A program made the translations under genes and the position numbers. Below are positions 5,931 through 5,976 of a stretch of 5,976 nt of DNA, piece by piece. Source of the stretch: G963669175 sp964648415 (GTDB lineage Bacteria; Electryoneota; Electryoneia; Electryoneales; Electryoneaceae); assembly GCA_964648415.1 (NCBI GenBank), contig CAZYOC010000267.1, positions 1 through 5,976 of the forward strand, in the 5' to 3' direction. The notes beneath the pieces were generated by a model. That model searched no databases. It was not told where the DNA came from and worked only from the letters and a program-made list of their open reading frames with translations. Positions within the stretch are counted from its first letter, which is position 1. Each line of letters opens with the position of its first letter.

Positions 5931-5976
5931 TCTACTCTCATTCCAGCGTAGCAGACTGTCGCGGAATCGAACCTAC
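5931..5976. repeat. Left-arm unit of a further element copy, truncated by the window edge
   Basis: Bases 5933-5976 match the copy B left-arm unit at 5661-5704 at 43 of 44 positions (single difference C5687 versus T5959). The same motif as the left arm thus reappears directly after a right arm, which implies that another element copy, or a rearranged one, continues beyond the window. Confidence 0.8.

Overview
This 5,976-base window comes from a bacterial chromosome, probably a Gram-negative environmental lineage. The protein set (a family 2 glycosyltransferase, an exported TPR-esterase, a GT-C membrane glycosyltransferase and a YbbR-domain protein), the clear Shine-Dalgarno sites, the mix of GTG, TTG and ATG starts, and the many inverted repeats would suit an uncultured member of the FCB superphylum or a neighbouring phylum. 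No marker gene is present, so the phylum is a low-confidence inference.

Layout. Positions 1-145 are the right arm of a repeat element whose remainder lies outside the window. A single gene at 346-1191 encodes a family 2 glycosyltransferase of the NE...DNGSTD...DADE type. A complete composite repeat element (copy A, about 1221-1537) and a leader region with one further relic repeat unit (1663-1687) follow. Next comes a tight three-gene operon on the + strand: an exported TPR plus serine-esterase protein (1759-2877), a multi-pass GT-C glycosyltransferase (2877-4622, overlapping its upstream neighbour by one base in TGATG) and a membrane-anchored YbbR-repeat protein (4619-5566, overlapping by four bases in GTGA). 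A second complete element (copy B, about 5645-5930) lies after the operon, and the left arm of yet another copy begins at about 5931 and runs off the window.

Gene functions. Three of the four proteins are predicted to act in or at the cell envelope: the esterase beyond the inner membrane, the GT-C enzyme in the membrane transferring sugar from a lipid carrier, and the YbbR protein anchored in the membrane with its domains outside. The GT2 enzyme would transfer sugar in the cytoplasm. The theme is surface glycan or glycolipid biosynthesis; the substrates cannot be read from the sequence.

The most notable content is not the genes but the repeats. Each complete element is a large imperfect palindrome. 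It has outer arms of 41-43 base tandem units in opposite orientation, an inner hairpin with a perfect 8-bp stem on each side, and a core of exactly 96 bases in both copies. The cores are about 65% identical without gaps, are conserved at the ends and divergent in the middle, and carry dyad symmetry about their exact centre. Hairpin stems differ between arms by changes that keep the pairing. This looks like a non-autonomous mobile element or a structured-RNA element family. No transposase or other mobilising gene is present in the window.
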